From: Candidatus Equinaster intestinalis
GTDB lineage: Bacteria; Bacillota_A; Clostridia; Oscillospirales; Acutalibacteraceae
Length of the DNA: 26,296 bases
Reading direction: 5' to 3'
NCBI GenBank assembly: GCA_018065375.1
Contig: JAGHTJ010000157.1
Location: 1 to 26,296, forward strand
The notes under the pieces were generated by a model that saw only the letters and a program-made list of their open reading frames with translations, was not told where the DNA came from and did not search any database. Position numbers and translations under genes: made by a program. This document shows positions 25,655-26,296 of the stretch, piece by piece (position 1 is the first letter of the stretch; each line of letters opens with the position of its first letter).

Positions 25655-26296
25655 TGAAAAAACGAATAATTGCACTTTTTTGTGCAGTTGCCCTATTCCC
25701 GGTGCTTTGTTTTTCGGTGTCCGCGAAAACAAGCTACCCGAAGCAGACCGACAGGTTTTTCGTAAATGATTATGCCTCGGTTCTTTCGGCGGAGGCGGAA
25801 AACCAAATGTATGAGCAGGGCAAAAAGCTTTATTACGCATGTAAAGCGCAGGTTGTGGCGGTAACGGTAAACAGTCTTGATGGCGAAGAAATCGAAGATT
25901 ATGCCTATAACCTTGCCAGAAGCTGGAAGCTCGGAGACAAGGAAAAGGATAACGGAATTCTTCTGCTTTTATCCCTGACCGAGCGCAAGGTAAGAATAGA
26001 GGTAGGCTCGGGGCTTGAGGGCGCTTTGCCCGACAGCAAAACCGGAAGAATTTTAGATACCTACGGTGTGGATTATTTTAAAAACGATGAGTTTGAAGAC
26101 GGTATTTTAAGTGTCTATAATTCACTTATAAACGAGGTGTATATCGAATACGGCCTTGAACCCGATGCCGATTATGAACCGGTTGAAGATGATGACGGCA
26201 GTATTTGGCCGGCGCTGATAATTTTTGCGCTTATAATTCTTTTTAATATTTGGTCTGCCAAAAAAGGCGGCGGAAGAATACGCTTTTTCCCCATAG
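25654..26296 (+). CDS. TPM-domain (YgcG-type) membrane protein, 3' end beyond window
   Basis: The frame is open from ATG 25654 to the window end, 214 codons without a stop, so the gene is incomplete here. It has a signal peptide (hydrophobic about 5-22, cleavage near SVSA-KT), a TPM domain (about 30-165: FFVNDYASVLSAEAENQM, KDNGILLLLSL, VRIEVGSGLEGALPDSKTG), an acidic stretch (EPVEDDDGS), and a membrane helix (WPALIIFALIILFNIW) followed by a Gly/Lys/Arg-rich tail. The GxGLEG segment is the family hallmark. TPM domains face outside the membrane; some members are phosphatases, but in bacteria most functions are unproven. It overlaps the lemA stop (TGATG). Confidence 0.9.
   Translation, partial: MKKRIIALFCAVALFPVLCFSVSAKTSYPKQTDRFFVNDYASVLSAEAENQMYEQGKKLYYACKAQVVAVTVNSLDGEEIEDYAYNLARSWKLGDKEKDNGILLLLSLTERKVRIEVGSGLEGALPDSKTGRILDTYGVDYFKNDEFEDGILSVYNSLINEVYIEYGLEPDADYEPVEDDDGSIWPALIIFALIILFNIWSAKKGGGRIRFFPI

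Noticed and set aside
1..26296. Mobile element or defence island
   Set aside because: No transposase, integrase, phage, toxin-antitoxin, restriction or nuclease gene is visible, and gene content is housekeeping throughout.

Overview
This window looks like chromosomal core DNA of a low-to-mid GC Gram-positive anaerobe of class Clostridia, probably within or near Oscillospirales/Ruminococcaceae. The reasons are strong GGAGG ribosome sites before nearly every gene, a glgC plus glgD pair, type III pantothenate kinase, the rpsF-ssb-rpsR operon, an mreBCD-PBP2 block followed by mgsA, and the style of the proteins. The taxonomic call is inference from gene content. I see no phage, transposase, CRISPR array, rRNA or tRNA.

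Layout. (1) 45-6226, plus strand: polA, a polysaccharide-deacetylase family protein, a fused low-molecular-weight phosphatase/RimI-type acetyltransferase, tsaD, and a diacylglycerol-kinase-like lipid kinase. The genes are tightly packed and two junctions overlap as TAATG. (2) 6240-10625, plus: the rod-shape block mreB-mreC-mreD-PBP2. An in-frame TAA interrupts PBP2 just before its KTG motif. (3) 10661-11163, plus: its own promoter, an MgsA-like gene with altered active-site residues, and a hairpin. (4) 11182-14273, plus: hisS-aspS, followed by a lipoprotein gene (14385-14978). A perfect bidirectional terminator ends this half. (5) 15121-22664, minus: a glycogen operon glgB-glgC-glgD-glgA running on into uppP (bacA) and an SPFH/band-7 protein, with a clear sigma-A type promoter before glgB. 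(6) 22665-23105: a non-coding gap of about 440 bp holding three GC-rich palindromic repeat units. (7) 23112-24099, minus: rpsF-ssb-rpsR, with a consensus promoter, a two-hairpin leader and a terminator. (8) 24313-26296, plus: coaX, lemA and the start of a TPM-domain membrane protein that runs off the window.

How the genes work together. MreB/C/D and PBP2 form the elongation machinery for the side wall, and UppP recycles its lipid carrier. GlgC makes ADP-glucose, probably together with the non-catalytic paralogue GlgD; GlgA polymerises it and GlgB adds branches. TsaD completes t6A on tRNA, and HisS and AspS charge tRNA.

Most worth a second look: (a) the phosphatase-acetyltransferase fusion beside tsaD, whose phosphatase loop carries the Thr11 known to direct YwlE to phospho-arginine; (b) the PBP2 stop codon with an intact frame beyond it; (c) the MgsA-like protein that lacks the catalytic aspartate (Thr at the Asp71 position) and has His98 and Gly46 replaced; (d) the absence of minC/minD/minE and rodA between PBP2 and mgsA, where related Clostridia often carry them; (e) the palindrome cluster at 22879-23040. 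No complete new defence or mobile system is visible.
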